DNA of 64,000 nt from the NCBI RefSeq assembly GCF_026262645.1, contig NZ_SHNO01000001.1, positions 3,100,001-3,164,000 of the forward strand, written 5' to 3'. This DNA comes from Candidatus Marimicrobium litorale (GTDB lineage Bacteria; Pseudomonadota; Gammaproteobacteria; Pseudomonadales; Halieaceae). The position numbers and the translations under genes were made by a program. Below are positions 18,217-26,946 of the stretch, in pieces; the stretch's first letter is position 1; the number at the start of each line of letters is the position of its first letter. The notes under the pieces were generated by a model. That model ran no database searches, was not told where the DNA came from, and saw only the letters and a program-made list of their open reading frames with translations.

Positions 18217-18944
18217 GCTCATCCGTATACGCCAGGCCTGTTATGCCCCGCATCATAGTGCGTCCCGCGCTGGCGACCCTGCTGATCCATGGTTTACTGC
18301 TGCTGTCCCTTACGTTGAACTGGGGCGCGCAGGATCGCGAGGTAGTGAAGGCCAAGCCAGCGCCGACAGTCATCAACGCTCGCCTCGTGGATGCTAGTGA
18401 ATTCAAGCCAAAGCCAAAGCCAAAGCCAAAGCCAAAGCCGGTAATAAAAAAGCCACAACCGAAACCGACACCCAAACCGGTTGTGAAAAAGCCAGTTGAA
18501 ACAGCCAAGCCCAAGCCAAAACCGGTAACCATAGCAGTCCCCGAGCCCCAGCCAGCACCGCGTATTACCCGCGAAGAACTGGCACGCATCGCCCGAGAGG
18601 AGTTGGCCGCGACCGCTGCCGCCGAGCAGGCGAGTGCGACGGGGGAAATGTCTGCCACTTTTGTTGCCCTTATCCAGCAAACGGTGATCAACTACTGGAG
18701 CCGTCCCCCCAGTGCACGCAATGGCATGGAGGCGGAGCTTGCGATCCAATTGATTCCCACCGGGGAGGTGGTCAGCGTTACAATCGTGCGCAGCAGTGGC
18801 AACAGCGCGTTTGACCGGTCGGCGGTAAATGCGGTGGAAAAAGCCGGCGCGTTCCCCGAATTGCAGACGCTACCAAGCGCAGAATTTGAGAGAACATTCA
18901 GGCGCTTTCGCCTGTTATTCAAACCAGAGGACTTACGATACTAA
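18213..18944 (+). CDS. tolA: Tol-Pal envelope protein TolA (short, Lys-Pro-rich)
   Basis: TolA spans the periplasm from TolQR to Pal and TolB. This version is only 243 residues, against about 420 in E. coli. It has a membrane helix (about 17-36) and a proline/lysine-rich domain II (about 64-115) made of KP repeats in place of the long Ala-rich helix. A short charged helix follows ([17 protein letters not shown]). The C-terminal TolA/TonB-like domain is at about 150-243 ([30 protein letters not shown]). The GTG start overlaps the tolR stop. Its stop overlaps the tolB ATG by one base. The KP stretch is encoded by a DNA tandem repeat. Confidence 0.93.
   Translation: MSSSVYARPVMPRIIVRPALATLLIHGLLLLSLTLNWGAQDREVVKAKPAPTVINARLVDASEFKPKPKPKPKPKPVIKKPQPKPTPKPVVKKPVETAKPKPKPVTIAVPEPQPAPRITREELARIAREELAATAAAEQASATGEMSATFVALIQQTVINYWSRPPSARNGMEAELAIQLIPTGEVVSVTIVRSSGNSAFDRSAVNAVEKAGAFPELQTLPSAEFERTFRRFRLLFKPEDLRY
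18405..18440 (+). repeat. Hexanucleotide tandem repeat (AAGCCA) inside tolA
   Basis: Five perfect AAGCCA units and a sixth, AAGCCG, run without interruption in the reading frame and encode six Lys-Pro pairs. Because the unit is 6 bases, slippage would change length without a frameshift. Confidence 0.95.
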
Positions 18945-20236
18945 TGAAACGGCTGCATATCTTCCTGTTTACGGTTGCCATCAGCCTGATGGCAATCACT
19001 GTCCGTGCCGAGCTAACTATAGAGATTACCCAGGGCTCGGATGACCCGGCGTCGATTGCTGTAGTGCCTTTTGCTTGGCAGGGGAGTGGTGCGCCCCCTG
19101 CAGACATTGCCGGGATTGTGGACGGCGATCTGGCGCGCAGTGGTCAATTTGCACCGGTTGCACGCGTTGATATGCTGGGCCGACCCACAGCGGAAGCGGA
19201 TGTTTTTTATCGGGACTGGCGCGCGATCAATGCGGAGTATCTTTTGATCGGACGCGCCTCCGGCGCCAACCCGGTGCGAGTGGATTATGAGTTATATGAT
19301 GTCCTGCGCCAGGCCCGCATATTGACCGGTAGTCAATCCGGCCCGGCCAGTGAGGTGCGGATGGTGGCCCACCGTGTTGCCGATGCGGTCTATGAGAAGC
19401 TGACGGGGGTGCCGGGGGCTTTTGCCACGAAGCTTTTATATATAACGGTGGACCGTCAGGACAGTGGCGGACTCTCGCGTCTCACCCTGTCCGATTCTGA
19501 CGGGGCGAGCCCTGTGGTACTGCTGAAGTCCGGGGAGCCCCTGCTGACGCCAACATGGTCGCCGGATGCTCGCGATATTGCCTACGTCTCGTTCGAGAGT
19601 GGCCGGCCGGCCATCTACCGGCAGGAGCTGGCAACGGGAAAGCGTCAGCAGCTGACTAACTTCAAGGGGCTTAATAGTTCTCCGGCCTGGTCTCCTGATG
19701 GCCGATCCATGGCGATGGTATTGTCCAAGGGCGGTAACCCCGATATTTACTTGATGGATCTGGCGAGCGGTCAACTCAAGCAGTTGACCCGTCACTATGC
19801 GATCGATACCGAGCCGACCTGGATGCCGGATGGGAACGCGATCCTGTTTACCTCGGACCGTGGCGGAAAGCCGCAGATTTATCGGTATGACTTGCGCTCC
19901 GGTGCCACCGACCGTGTCACGTTTGAGGGCAGTTACAACGCCCGACCCCGAATATCCCAGGATGGTCGCAGCATGGTGATGGTGCACCGGCAGGAGGGCC
20001 GTTTTCATATCGCCTTGCAAGATCTGGTAACAAACCGCGTGCAGATACTGACCCAGACCGATCTGGATGAAAGCCCCAGTATCGCGCCCAATGGCTCTAT
20101 GGTATTGTACGCGACGAAGCAGGCGGGGCGCGGGATACTGGCGGCTGTGGCAGTTGATGGCGCGGCCAAGTTCAGTTTGCCGGCACGGCAGGGCGATGTG
20201 CGTGAACCGGCCTGGTCTCCCTACCTGTATCGGTGA
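18944..20236 (+). CDS. tolB: Tol-Pal system periplasmic beta-propeller TolB
   Basis: A 430-residue exported protein. The signal peptide covers about 1-22 (ending VRA). An N-terminal alpha/beta domain is at about 25-165. Six TolB/WD40-like beta-propeller repeats follow, recognised by recurrent [27 protein letters not shown] and [14 protein letters not shown] segments. TolB binds Pal and TolA and helps outer-membrane constriction. The ATG at 18944 overlaps the tolA stop (TAATG). About 50 bases separate it from pal. Confidence 0.97.
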   Translation: MKRLHIFLFTVAISLMAITVRAELTIEITQGSDDPASIAVVPFAWQGSGAPPADIAGIVDGDLARSGQFAPVARVDMLGRPTAEADVFYRDWRAINAEYLLIGRASGANPVRVDYELYDVLRQARILTGSQSGPASEVRMVAHRVADAVYEKLTGVPGAFATKLLYITVDRQDSGGLSRLTLSDSDGASPVVLLKSGEPLLTPTWSPDARDIAYVSFESGRPAIYRQELATGKRQQLTNFKGLNSSPAWSPDGRSMAMVLSKGGNPDIYLMDLASGQLKQLTRHYAIDTEPTWMPDGNAILFTSDRGGKPQIYRYDLRSGATDRVTFEGSYNARPRISQDGRSMVMVHRQEGRFHIALQDLVTNRVQILTQTDLDESPSIAPNGSMVLYATKQAGRGILAAVAVDGAAKFSLPARQGDVREPAWSPYLYR

Positions 20237-20286
20237 CGGCGTCACGTCAATCGCAGAATCAAACCCAATATGAGATAGGACCGAGG

Positions 20287-20835
20287 ATGATGAAGCATCT
20301 ACCTACTGCCCGCAAAACCGTTGCTATGTTGTTTTGTGCAACGCTGTTGGTTGCCTGTTCCAGTAACGACACAAACGATGCCGAGGAAGAAGCGCGCCTC
20401 AAGGCAGAGCAGGAAGCTGCAGAGGTAGCCAGGCTGGAATTGGAGGCGGCGAATGCAAGGGAAGCGGCCAGTGCAGAGGAGCTGGTGATTCTGGAGGAAG
20501 AGGCCGCCAGTCACGGCACGGTTTTCTATTTCGAATATGACAGCGCTACCCTCACTCCTGAGGCCCTGGATGCGCTGAACGCCCATATCGCGCTGTTGCA
20601 TCGCAACACGGCCGCTGTGCGCCTCGAGGGCCACACGGACGAGCGCGGCACGCGCGAGTACAATCTCGCGCTGGGTGAACGTCGCGCCAATGCCGTGCGC
20701 GATTACGTGGTCGCCAATGGCATCTCCAGTTTGCGGATTGAAACAGTGAGCTATGGCGAAGAGCGCCCGGTAGCTTATGGTGCTGGCGATAGCAATTGGA
20801 CACAAAATCGCCGTGTGGAACTGGTGAAACAGTAA
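20287..20835 (+). CDS. pal: Peptidoglycan-associated lipoprotein Pal
   Basis: An outer-membrane lipoprotein of 182 residues that anchors the outer membrane to peptidoglycan. The signal peptide ends in the lipobox LVAC, with lipidated Cys near 24. A charged Glu/Ala-rich linker covers about 30-72. An OmpA-like domain follows, with diaminopimelate-binding residues in [14 protein letters not shown] and [13 protein letters not shown]. The start is ATG at 20287 or the adjacent in-frame ATG at 20290. GATAGGA at 20274-20280 fits 20287 well. Confidence 0.96.
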   Translation: MMKHLPTARKTVAMLFCATLLVACSSNDTNDAEEEARLKAEQEAAEVARLELEAANAREAASAEELVILEEEAASHGTVFYFEYDSATLTPEALDALNAHIALLHRNTAAVRLEGHTDERGTREYNLALGERRANAVRDYVVANGISSLRIETVSYGEERPVAYGAGDSNWTQNRRVELVKQ

Positions 20836-20838
20836 GCC

Positions 20839-21762
20839 ATGCGACAACAGGCCCCTAGATCGTATGCCGAGTGCGGGGTGTGGATACTGGCGTCCATGCT
20901 CAGTGTGCCAGTGTCTGCGCAATACGTTGATCTCGAAGCGGAACGCGCGGCGGCAACGGCCTCCGGGCGTGCAGCGGTTTCCCAAGAAAGACCCTCAGCC
21001 ACGCGGACTGACCCTTATGGAGCGCAACCCGCGCAGACCTATCCCGCGACGAGTTACGGTGTAAATACCGCTCCTGCTGCCCCGACAGCCGCGCCCACGG
21101 CAACCAATGTTAGTCAGCCGGCCGCCGGGATGGGAGGCTCCGAGTTGGGCAATCTGTTTCTGCAAGTGCAGCAACTGCAGCAAGAAGTGATGCGCCTGAA
21201 CGGCAAGGTTGAGGAGCAGTCACATGAACTCACCACGCTCAAGGAGCAGAGCCTGCAGCGCTATATAGATCTCGACAAGCGTATGGCTGGTGCTGCCCCT
21301 GCGGCTAATGACAGTGTCGCGGCTACGGCACCTGTTTCGCCGATTGCGGCCCCCAGCAGTGGTAGCGCCCCCCAGGCAGGGGAGGCTGAGGCCTACCGCG
21401 CTGCCTATGCACTGGTGCAGGGTCGCCAGTTTGAACAGGCGATTCCTGCTTTCAAGCAGTTTTTACAGCGCTACCCTGACGGACAGTATGCAGCCAATGC
21501 CCACTACTGGCTGGGAGAGCTATACCTTGTGCTCGACCCGCCTGACCTGGAGTCCGCGAGACAGTCCTTTGTCCTGTTGTTAAGTCAGTATCCAGATAAT
21601 CCGAAGGCGGCCGATGCACTTTACAAGTTGGGAAAAGTGCAGTTTCTCAAGGGTAACCGGGAGAAGGCCAGGGAATATCTTGACCAGGTGATCAACTTGT
21701 ACGGTGGTTCCAACACGGCAGTGGTCAAACTGGCCAGCGATTTCATCGACCAGAATTACTGA
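20839..21762 (+). CDS. cpoB: Cell division coordinator CpoB (YbgF)
   Basis: A periplasmic protein of 307 residues beginning 3 bases after the pal stop. The signal peptide ends near residue 28 (VSAQ). A Pro/Ala/Thr-rich stretch leads into a coiled coil at about 100-150 (LQVQQLQQEVMRLNGKVEEQ) that trimerises. The C-terminal TPR domain is at about 180-305 (AYRAAYALVQGRQFEQAIPAF, YWLGELYLV). CpoB links Tol to peptidoglycan synthesis at the septum. The Ala/Pro-rich region is longer than in E. coli. Confidence 0.94.
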   Translation: MRQQAPRSYAECGVWILASMLSVPVSAQYVDLEAERAAATASGRAAVSQERPSATRTDPYGAQPAQTYPATSYGVNTAPAAPTAAPTATNVSQPAAGMGGSELGNLFLQVQQLQQEVMRLNGKVEEQSHELTTLKEQSLQRYIDLDKRMAGAAPAANDSVAATAPVSPIAAPSSGSAPQAGEAEAYRAAYALVQGRQFEQAIPAFKQFLQRYPDGQYAANAHYWLGELYLVLDPPDLESARQSFVLLLSQYPDNPKAADALYKLGKVQFLKGNREKAREYLDQVINLYGGSNTAVVKLASDFIDQNY

Positions 21763-21772
21763 CCTCCAGGTC

Positions 21773-22462
21773 ATGAGCTCACGATCCGATCAGGAAGGCG
21801 CTCCTTCAATCGAGGGTGACAGCGCGCTGCGCATTACGGAAATCTTTTACTCTCTGCAGGGCGAAGCCCGCACGGTGGGCCTGCCCACGGTGTTTGTGCG
21901 CCTGACAGGATGCCCTTTGCGCTGTGTCTACTGCGATACGGAATATGCTTTCAGCGGGGGCCAGCTGCTGGATGTGTCCGATGTCGTCCAGCAGGTAGCC
22001 GGCTTCGAACCACGCTATGTAACGGTGACAGGTGGCGAGCCTCTGGCTCAGTCCAATTGCCTGACGCTGCTGCATACACTGTGTGATGCAGGCTACGACG
22101 TATCCCTCGAGACGGGAGGCGCCATGAGCCTCGAGGGCGTGGACCCCCGTGTAGTGACAGTGTTGGACCTAAAAACACCGGCTTCCGGGGAGATGCAACG
22201 TAACGACTATGCCAATATTGCCCGGCTGCGCGAAGCAGATCAGGTTAAATTCGTGATTTGTGACAGGGCAGACTACGAATGGTCGCGCTTCAAGGTTGAT
22301 GAGCACGGTCTGCGTGGTCGGGTTGCGGATATTCTATTTTCCCCCAGCTTTGGCCAGCTAGAGGGGCGACAGTTGGCCGAATGGATTCTGGCCGATAATT
22401 TACCTGTCCGTATGCAGCTGCAATTACACAAGCTGCTGTGGGGTGAGGAGCAGGGGCGCTGA
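21773..22462 (+). CDS. queE: 7-carboxy-7-deazaguanine synthase QueE
   Basis: A radical SAM enzyme of 229 residues that turns 6-carboxy-tetrahydropterin into 7-carboxy-7-deazaguanine on the way to queuosine. It shows the substrate loop [20 protein letters not shown], then the cluster cysteines in [13 protein letters not shown] (C-x3-C-x2-C class), VTGGEPL and a SAM-binding glycine region. The start is ATG at 21773, 10 bases after the cpoB stop. The queC start follows after 4 bases. Confidence 0.95.
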   Translation: MSSRSDQEGAPSIEGDSALRITEIFYSLQGEARTVGLPTVFVRLTGCPLRCVYCDTEYAFSGGQLLDVSDVVQQVAGFEPRYVTVTGGEPLAQSNCLTLLHTLCDAGYDVSLETGGAMSLEGVDPRVVTVLDLKTPASGEMQRNDYANIARLREADQVKFVICDRADYEWSRFKVDEHGLRGRVADILFSPSFGQLEGRQLAEWILADNLPVRMQLQLHKLLWGEEQGR

Positions 22463-22466
22463 GACA

Positions 22467-23144
22467 ATGAGTAACGCGAAAAAAGCCGTCGTATTGGTCT
22501 CCGGGGGGCTGGACTCCACCACGGTGCTGGCTATGGCTCGAGATCAGGGGTATGCCTGTTATGCCCTTAGTTTTGATTACGGCCAGCGCCACCGCGGCGA
22601 ACTAGTGGCAGCGGAGCGGGTCTCCTCCGCTCTGGGTGACGTGGAGCACAAGGTGGTGCGCCTCAACCTGGACAGCATTGGCGGGTCTGCTCTGACTGAT
22701 GTATCGATTGCCGTGCCCGAGGAGGAGACCACCGGTATCCCGGTGACGTATGTGCCTGCTCGCAATACGGTGTTCCTCGCGATTGCGCTGGGGTGGGCCG
22801 AGGTGCTGGAGGCGCAGGATATTTTTATTGGAGTCAATGCGGTGGATTATTCTGGCTATCCGGACTGCCGCCCTGCTTTTGTATCGGCGTTTGAAGCCAT
22901 GGCTAACCTGGCAACGAAGGCGGGTGTCGAGGGACGCAAGATCAACATACATGCCCCCCTCATGGCTATGAACAAAGGTGCAATTATTCGCGCCGGGCAG
23001 GAATTGGGGGTGGATTATTCCCTGACCGTTTCCTGCTATCAGGTGACAGACGATGGCCTCGCCTGCGGGCGCTGCGACAGTTGCCGCCTGCGCCGGCAGG
23101 GCTTTGAAAGTGCGGGTGTCCCTGATCTGACCCGGTACCGGTAA
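22467..23144 (+). CDS. queC: 7-cyano-7-deazaguanine (preQ0) synthase QueC
   Basis: An ATP-dependent enzyme of 225 residues converting the QueE product to preQ0 for tRNA queuosine. The PP-loop [11 protein letters not shown] lies near residue 12. The C-terminal zinc site is [17 protein letters not shown], with four cysteines. It begins 4 bases after queE and ends before a clear terminator. No queD or queF is visible in the window. Confidence 0.96.
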   Translation: MSNAKKAVVLVSGGLDSTTVLAMARDQGYACYALSFDYGQRHRGELVAAERVSSALGDVEHKVVRLNLDSIGGSALTDVSIAVPEEETTGIPVTYVPARNTVFLAIALGWAEVLEAQDIFIGVNAVDYSGYPDCRPAFVSAFEAMANLATKAGVEGRKINIHAPLMAMNKGAIIRAGQELGVDYSLTVSCYQVTDDGLACGRCDSCRLRRQGFESAGVPDLTRYR

Positions 23145-23169
23145 GGTCGTCAGAGCAATGATTTTGCTT

Positions 23170-23198
23170 AAAAAAGCGCTTGAGTTTTACGCTTTTTT
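23170..23198 (+). terminator. Rho-independent terminator after queC
   Basis: AAAAAAGCG (23170-23178) and CGCTTTTTT (23190-23198) form a perfect 9-bp stem with an 11-base loop and built-in T6 tail, 25 bases after the queC stop. It closes the ruv-tol-que block. Confidence 0.85.
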
Positions 23199-23207
23199 CC
23201 GTACTAT
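23180..23207 (+). promoter_or_regulatory. Candidate promoter of tRNA-Lys
   Basis: TTGAGT (23180-23185) and TACTAT (23202-23207) are 16 bases apart, with predicted initiation just before the tRNA. It overlaps the queC terminator. Quality is moderate. Confidence 0.35.
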
Positions 23208-23221
23208 ACCGTGCTCTTTCG

Positions 23222-23297
23222 GGGCCGTTAGCTCAGTTGGTAGAGCAGTTGGCTTTTAACCAATTGGTCGATGGTTCGAGCCCATCACGGCCCACCA
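23222..23297 (+). tRNA. tRNA-Lys (anticodon UUU)
   Basis: A full cloverleaf can be drawn. The acceptor stem GGGCCGT pairs with ACGGCCC, the D arm is GCTC/GAGC, and the anticodon loop CTTTTAA has TTT at 23255-23257. The T arm is GATGG-TTCGAGC-CCATC. Discriminator A and CCA are encoded. It is 76 bases, a single gene, in the position next to queC seen in other gammaproteobacteria. Confidence 0.97.
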
Positions 23298-23448
23298 AAT
23301 TCCCCAAGAAAATCAGTAACTTAAAAGTTTCGAAAGAGCTAGTAAGTGGCTTGATTTTGCCGAATTATTTATCGATGTATCTGATTTCTAGCAGAGGTCG
23401 ATGGACAGAATTCGGACAGCTAAAATAGATATCCGGGAATTATAACGA

Positions 23449-24306
23449 GTGAAAGCCCCCAAACGACTGCAACCCCTGCTCCACGACGGACTCATAGACG
23501 AGGTCATCCGTCCGCTCATGAGCGGCAAGGAAGCCGACGTATTTGTTGTGCGCTGCGGTTCCGACATTCGATGCGCCAAAATCTACAAAGATTCGCTCAA
23601 ACGTAGCTTCAAAAAAGCCGCTCAATATACCGAAGGAAGGAAGGTTCGTAACAGCCGCCGCGCCCGGGCAATTGAAAAGGGCTCGAAGTTTGGCCGCAAA
23701 CAACAAGAAGAAACCTGGCAGAATGCCGAGGTCGATGCACTTTACAAACTGGCGCATGCCGGAGTGAGAGTGCCTCAGCCCTATGGCTGCTTCGACGGGG
23801 TCCTGCTAATGGAGCTAATTACTGATGAGCAGGGTGAGATAGCCCCTCGGCTGAACGACGTCACCATGTCGGCGGAGCAGGCCAGAGAGGATCACGCACT
23901 GGTCATGCAGTATGTCATGCTCATGCTGTGCACCGGGCTTATACACGGCGACCTTTCCGAGTTTAATGTGTTGGTGAATGAGGAGGGCCCCGTCATTATC
24001 GATCTGCCTCAGGCAGTTGATGCTGCCGCCAACAACAATGCTCAGTCGATGTTGGAGCGAGATGTAAAAAACATGACCGACTATTACGGAATGTTCGCGC
24101 CGGATCTTCTCGAATCCCACTACGCTCAAGAAATCTGGTCTCTATTTGAGGATGGAGACCTCTATCCGGATCGCCAGCTGACGGGCAACTTCGAGCTCGA
24201 TACGCATATCGCCAACACCGACGCGGTGCTGGATGAAATCCGTGCGGTTCTGGCGGAGGAAGAAAGCCGACAGGAACGATTGAAAGCGGCTGATTCACTG
24301 GATTAG
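23449..24306 (+). CDS. RIO1-type serine/threonine protein kinase
   Basis: An atypical protein kinase of 285 residues. The RIO nucleotide loop region is GKEADVFVV, the ATP lysine is in CAKIYKDS, and the flexible loop is KVRNSRRARAIEKGSKFGR. Catalytic LIHGDLSEFNVLV and metal-binding VIIDLPQAV are both intact. Eukaryotic RIO1 acts in 40S ribosome maturation. The bacterial substrate is unknown, though ribosome or tRNA biology is plausible next to a tRNA gene. The start is GTG at 23449. The C-terminal about 40 residues are acidic. The next gene is convergent. Confidence 0.92.
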   Translation: MKAPKRLQPLLHDGLIDEVIRPLMSGKEADVFVVRCGSDIRCAKIYKDSLKRSFKKAAQYTEGRKVRNSRRARAIEKGSKFGRKQQEETWQNAEVDALYKLAHAGVRVPQPYGCFDGVLLMELITDEQGEIAPRLNDVTMSAEQAREDHALVMQYVMLMLCTGLIHGDLSEFNVLVNEEGPVIIDLPQAVDAAANNNAQSMLERDVKNMTDYYGMFAPDLLESHYAQEIWSLFEDGDLYPDRQLTGNFELDTHIANTDAVLDEIRAVLAEEESRQERLKAADSLD

Positions 24307-24488
24307 GGCTCGAGGAACCTGCTTGGGCAATTCGACGTTTGCAGAGCCGTGGGGCCCGGTGCTACGCGGTCTCCATCGCAGCGCCCGATCCACGGTATGT
24401 GGACCAAAGTAGTGAAATTTGAACGAGGATTCATACATTCCTCACTGAGGAATAATCCGGAAAAAACAGGAGGCATTGCACACCGGCG

Positions 24489-25235
24489 CTACCCGACAAT
24501 CTTTTCCACCAGCGCCGGTATTTCGCGCGGGTGATCCACGGTGTAGCAGGCACGAATAGTGGATACGGGATCGGGCTTCTGCTCATGCCTGACCCAGATC
24601 GTTTTGATATTGCTGTTTGACGCTCCAACAATGTCTGCACTGAAGCTGTCGCCAATGTGAATGGCTTCCTCTGCCTGACAGTTGGCCAGCTGCAGGGCCT
24701 TTTCAAATATTGAACGGGCGGGCTTTTGCTCACTTTCCTGCCCCCCAACGATAATATGATCTACATAGTGTTCAAGGTTTACCGCGGCAATCTTGGGTAA
24801 CTGCGAAAACTCGGGTCCGTTGGTGATAACTACAAGGGTGAGTTTGTCTCTTATGCGATCCAAGAAATCCGCGATTCCAGGATAAAAATCGAACGCGTCT
24901 ATGCGCTCGCTTTCAAATACCTCGAGTAAATCATTTGCCAGCGTATCGGTGACGGTATTGATATGCTGCTCTGCCAGTAAGTCTTGAATGAGCTTTTTAC
25001 GGAAGGCTTCCTCACCCTGTCGTTCGATAATGGGAAGGTAGGCACTGCGCTGCGAGTCACTCCACTCCCTGTAAATTCCTGTGACAAAAGCGGAAGCGAA
25101 TGCGTCCCCGTTCAGCGACGTCTCTTCTGAAAAACGCTGGCAGACATGCCGCGCAAACTGTATTTTTGCGGCATCGACAGCCCTGTGCGTGTCGCACAAG
25201 GTGTTGTCCATATCCAGTAATAACGCTCTCAACAT
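24489..25235 (-). CDS. HAD-family hydrolase (phosphatase)
   Basis: A 248-residue haloacid dehalogenase superfamily phosphatase. Motif I is LLLDMDNTLCD (nucleophile Asp8, acid/base Asp10), motif II is VVITNGPEF, motif III is the lysine in SEQKPARSIFEKA, and motif IV is IHIGDSFSADIVGA. A helical cap lies at about 20-100. The pattern resembles N-acylneuraminate-9-phosphatase and pyrimidine-nucleotidase-like HADs, but no substrate can be assigned. It converges on the RIO kinase gene and stands alone. Confidence 0.88.
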   Translation of the reverse strand: MLRALLLDMDNTLCDTHRAVDAAKIQFARHVCQRFSEETSLNGDAFASAFVTGIYREWSDSQRSAYLPIIERQGEEAFRKKLIQDLLAEQHINTVTDTLANDLLEVFESERIDAFDFYPGIADFLDRIRDKLTLVVITNGPEFSQLPKIAAVNLEHYVDHIIVGGQESEQKPARSIFEKALQLANCQAEEAIHIGDSFSADIVGASNSNIKTIWVRHEQKPDPVSTIRACYTVDHPREIPALVEKIVG

Positions 25236-25378
25236 GCACTTAACCGAGTAGAGTCAAAAAATAAGCGCGGCTTTTTAACCACGCTGCGGATCGATAATGA
25301 AAAATGATCATCACATATGCCAAGTGACGTATGCAGTGATTCGAGGCAGTACGTTTTTTTGCAATCGCCCGCCCTTTA

Positions 25379-25801
25379 TTAAGAATCTCGCCCTATTGAT
25401 GCTCCCGGGCCGAGGGGTTGTCCGTAACTAAACTCGACGAAGTTGCCATCAGGGTCTTTAATCCCGCAGTAGTAGCCAACGGGGTAGGGCTCTTGCCGTG
25501 GCGGCCACTCAAGGATGCCAGCCGATGCTGCCTTAGTCGCAATAGCATCTACCGCCTCTGCGCTAGCAACGGCAAAACCCAGATGCGAGAAGTCTGTATC
25601 AAGCTGATTGCGGCCAGGGCCGCCTGGAATGAGCACGACGATAAACTCTTTCTCCTTGCCGGGCTCTGCAAGCCACACGATACGTTTGCCATCGCTGGTT
25701 CGGTCGTGGGTTATATGCATACCGGCATAGTCAGTGTAGAAAGCGATACACGCTTCAATATCGCTTACATGCAGGGCAAGGTGGGTAAAGGCAGGGGCCA
25801 T
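25379..25801 (-). CDS. VOC-family (glyoxalase-like) protein
   Basis: A 140-residue protein of two beta-alpha-beta-beta-beta modules. Metal-ligand candidates are His in THLALHVSD, His in SHLGFAVAS and Glu in NFVEFSYGQ. Such small proteins may be glyoxalase I-like, dioxygenase-like or fosfomycin-resistance-like. The GxDPDGNFVEF ending is general to the family. No partner gene is adjacent. Function is open. Confidence 0.85.
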   Translation of the reverse strand: MAPAFTHLALHVSDIEACIAFYTDYAGMHITHDRTSDGKRIVWLAEPGKEKEFIVVLIPGGPGRNQLDTDFSHLGFAVASAEAVDAIATKAASAGILEWPPRQEPYPVGYYCGIKDPDGNFVEFSYGQPLGPGASIGRDS

Positions 25802-25995
25802 CGCGGAGCCTTTAAATCAGTTCAGGATTTCAAGCACCAGTGTACATCATGCGGTGCCTGCGGGCGTTGCTTCATCCGCTGGCGAACGATGTTTTATTCA
25901 GCCAAACGTCCGTTTTACGAGAGGAGCAGCGCGCATGTGAAAGTAGTGATACTGACCAGTCGTTGTTTGCAGTAGAGACATGCCCTGAAACCCCG

Positions 25996-26946
25996 CTAAT
26001 TCTGCTCATCCAGATCGATACTCTCGCGCGCGACTTTGGAGAAGTAATCGTCCAGTTCACTTTCTCTGGATAATTGAAAGGCGGGAGGCACCAGCGCGCT
26101 GGATGGCAGTGGCAGGTAAAATGCGTCCTCTTCCTCGCCGAAGTAGAGAAAAGCAAATGCCACGCCGCTCACTAAAGCGGTCAAGGCGAAGGCGACTGCC
26201 AGCGTGTTGCGTATATTGGTGGCTATAAGCAGATTGAGTTGAAACAAGACAACCAGAATAACGAAAAGAAAACCCCATTCGAATATCTCCGTGACTGTCG
26301 TGCTGTGGAATGGATAAGCCAGATAAGCGGCAATAAACGATAGTAAAGTCGCCGACAGGGAAATCATAGAGGCAACGATCAACTGCAGTCCGAAATGCTG
26401 CTGCTGCCTTACGATGCTTCCCGTTATAGCCCATATGCCCGCCCATCCCACAATGACTACGCCAGAAAACAACACGCCGTAGGCGTATTCCTCCCACTCC
26501 AGCCGGGTGGATCCCTCGAAATAACTCAGCACAAGATCCAGAGCGCAAAATCCCAACAGGACAATAACCGGTAAAATAAAACTCGTGCCCTCCATTGCAA
26601 GCCAGTTGGACAGAACCAGCTTGCGGGTGGGTTCTACGGAATGCGCGTCAGAATAGAGCGAGAGCCGAGTGCGCCCTACTGTCACTTTATCGCCGGAGGA
26701 GACAGCGATCTGGTCCTCGCGCACACGCGTGTTGTTCAGTAATACCGGGTTGGCGTAATCCAGCACCTGCATCAACCACTGCTCGCCTTCCTGGCAGAAC
26801 ACAAGCTGCTCAGGCGCCACGTGTGGGTCGGTCAGCACGAGATCATTGCCATACCCGCGACCAACACTTAGCCGTCCTTCTTTGCTGCGGGCAAGTTCCG
26901 CCATGCGTCCGCTTCTGCCGCCGGTCTGTACGACTAGCGAGTCCAT
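25996..26946 (-). CDS. FHA-domain membrane protein
   Basis: A 316-residue protein with a forkhead-associated domain at about 10-95 (LSVGRGYGNDLVLTDPHVAPEQ, LLNNTRV) joined to about six hydrophobic segments between 118 and 275 and a short acidic tail. FHA domains normally bind phosphothreonine. Here the usual Ser-x-x-His is replaced by Ala-Pro-Glu-Gln, so phosphopeptide binding is doubtful. The ATG overlaps the last 13 bases of the upstream protease gene, so the two are co-translated. It may tether or gate that protease, which is inference. Confidence 0.82.
   Translation of the reverse strand: MDSLVVQTGGRSGRMAELARSKEGRLSVGRGYGNDLVLTDPHVAPEQLVFCQEGEQWLMQVLDYANPVLLNNTRVREDQIAVSSGDKVTVGRTRLSLYSDAHSVEPTRKLVLSNWLAMEGTSFILPVIVLLGFCALDLVLSYFEGSTRLEWEEYAYGVLFSGVVIVGWAGIWAITGSIVRQQQHFGLQLIVASMISLSATLLSFIAAYLAYPFHSTTVTEIFEWGFLFVILVVLFQLNLLIATNIRNTLAVAFALTALVSGVAFAFLYFGEEEDAFYLPLPSSALVPPAFQLSRESELDDYFSKVARESIDLDEQN

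Noticed and set aside
19436-20245. Long minus-strand open frame (269 codons) opposite tolB
   Set aside because: Shadow of tolB caused by GC-biased codon use. No domain, and tolB is certain.
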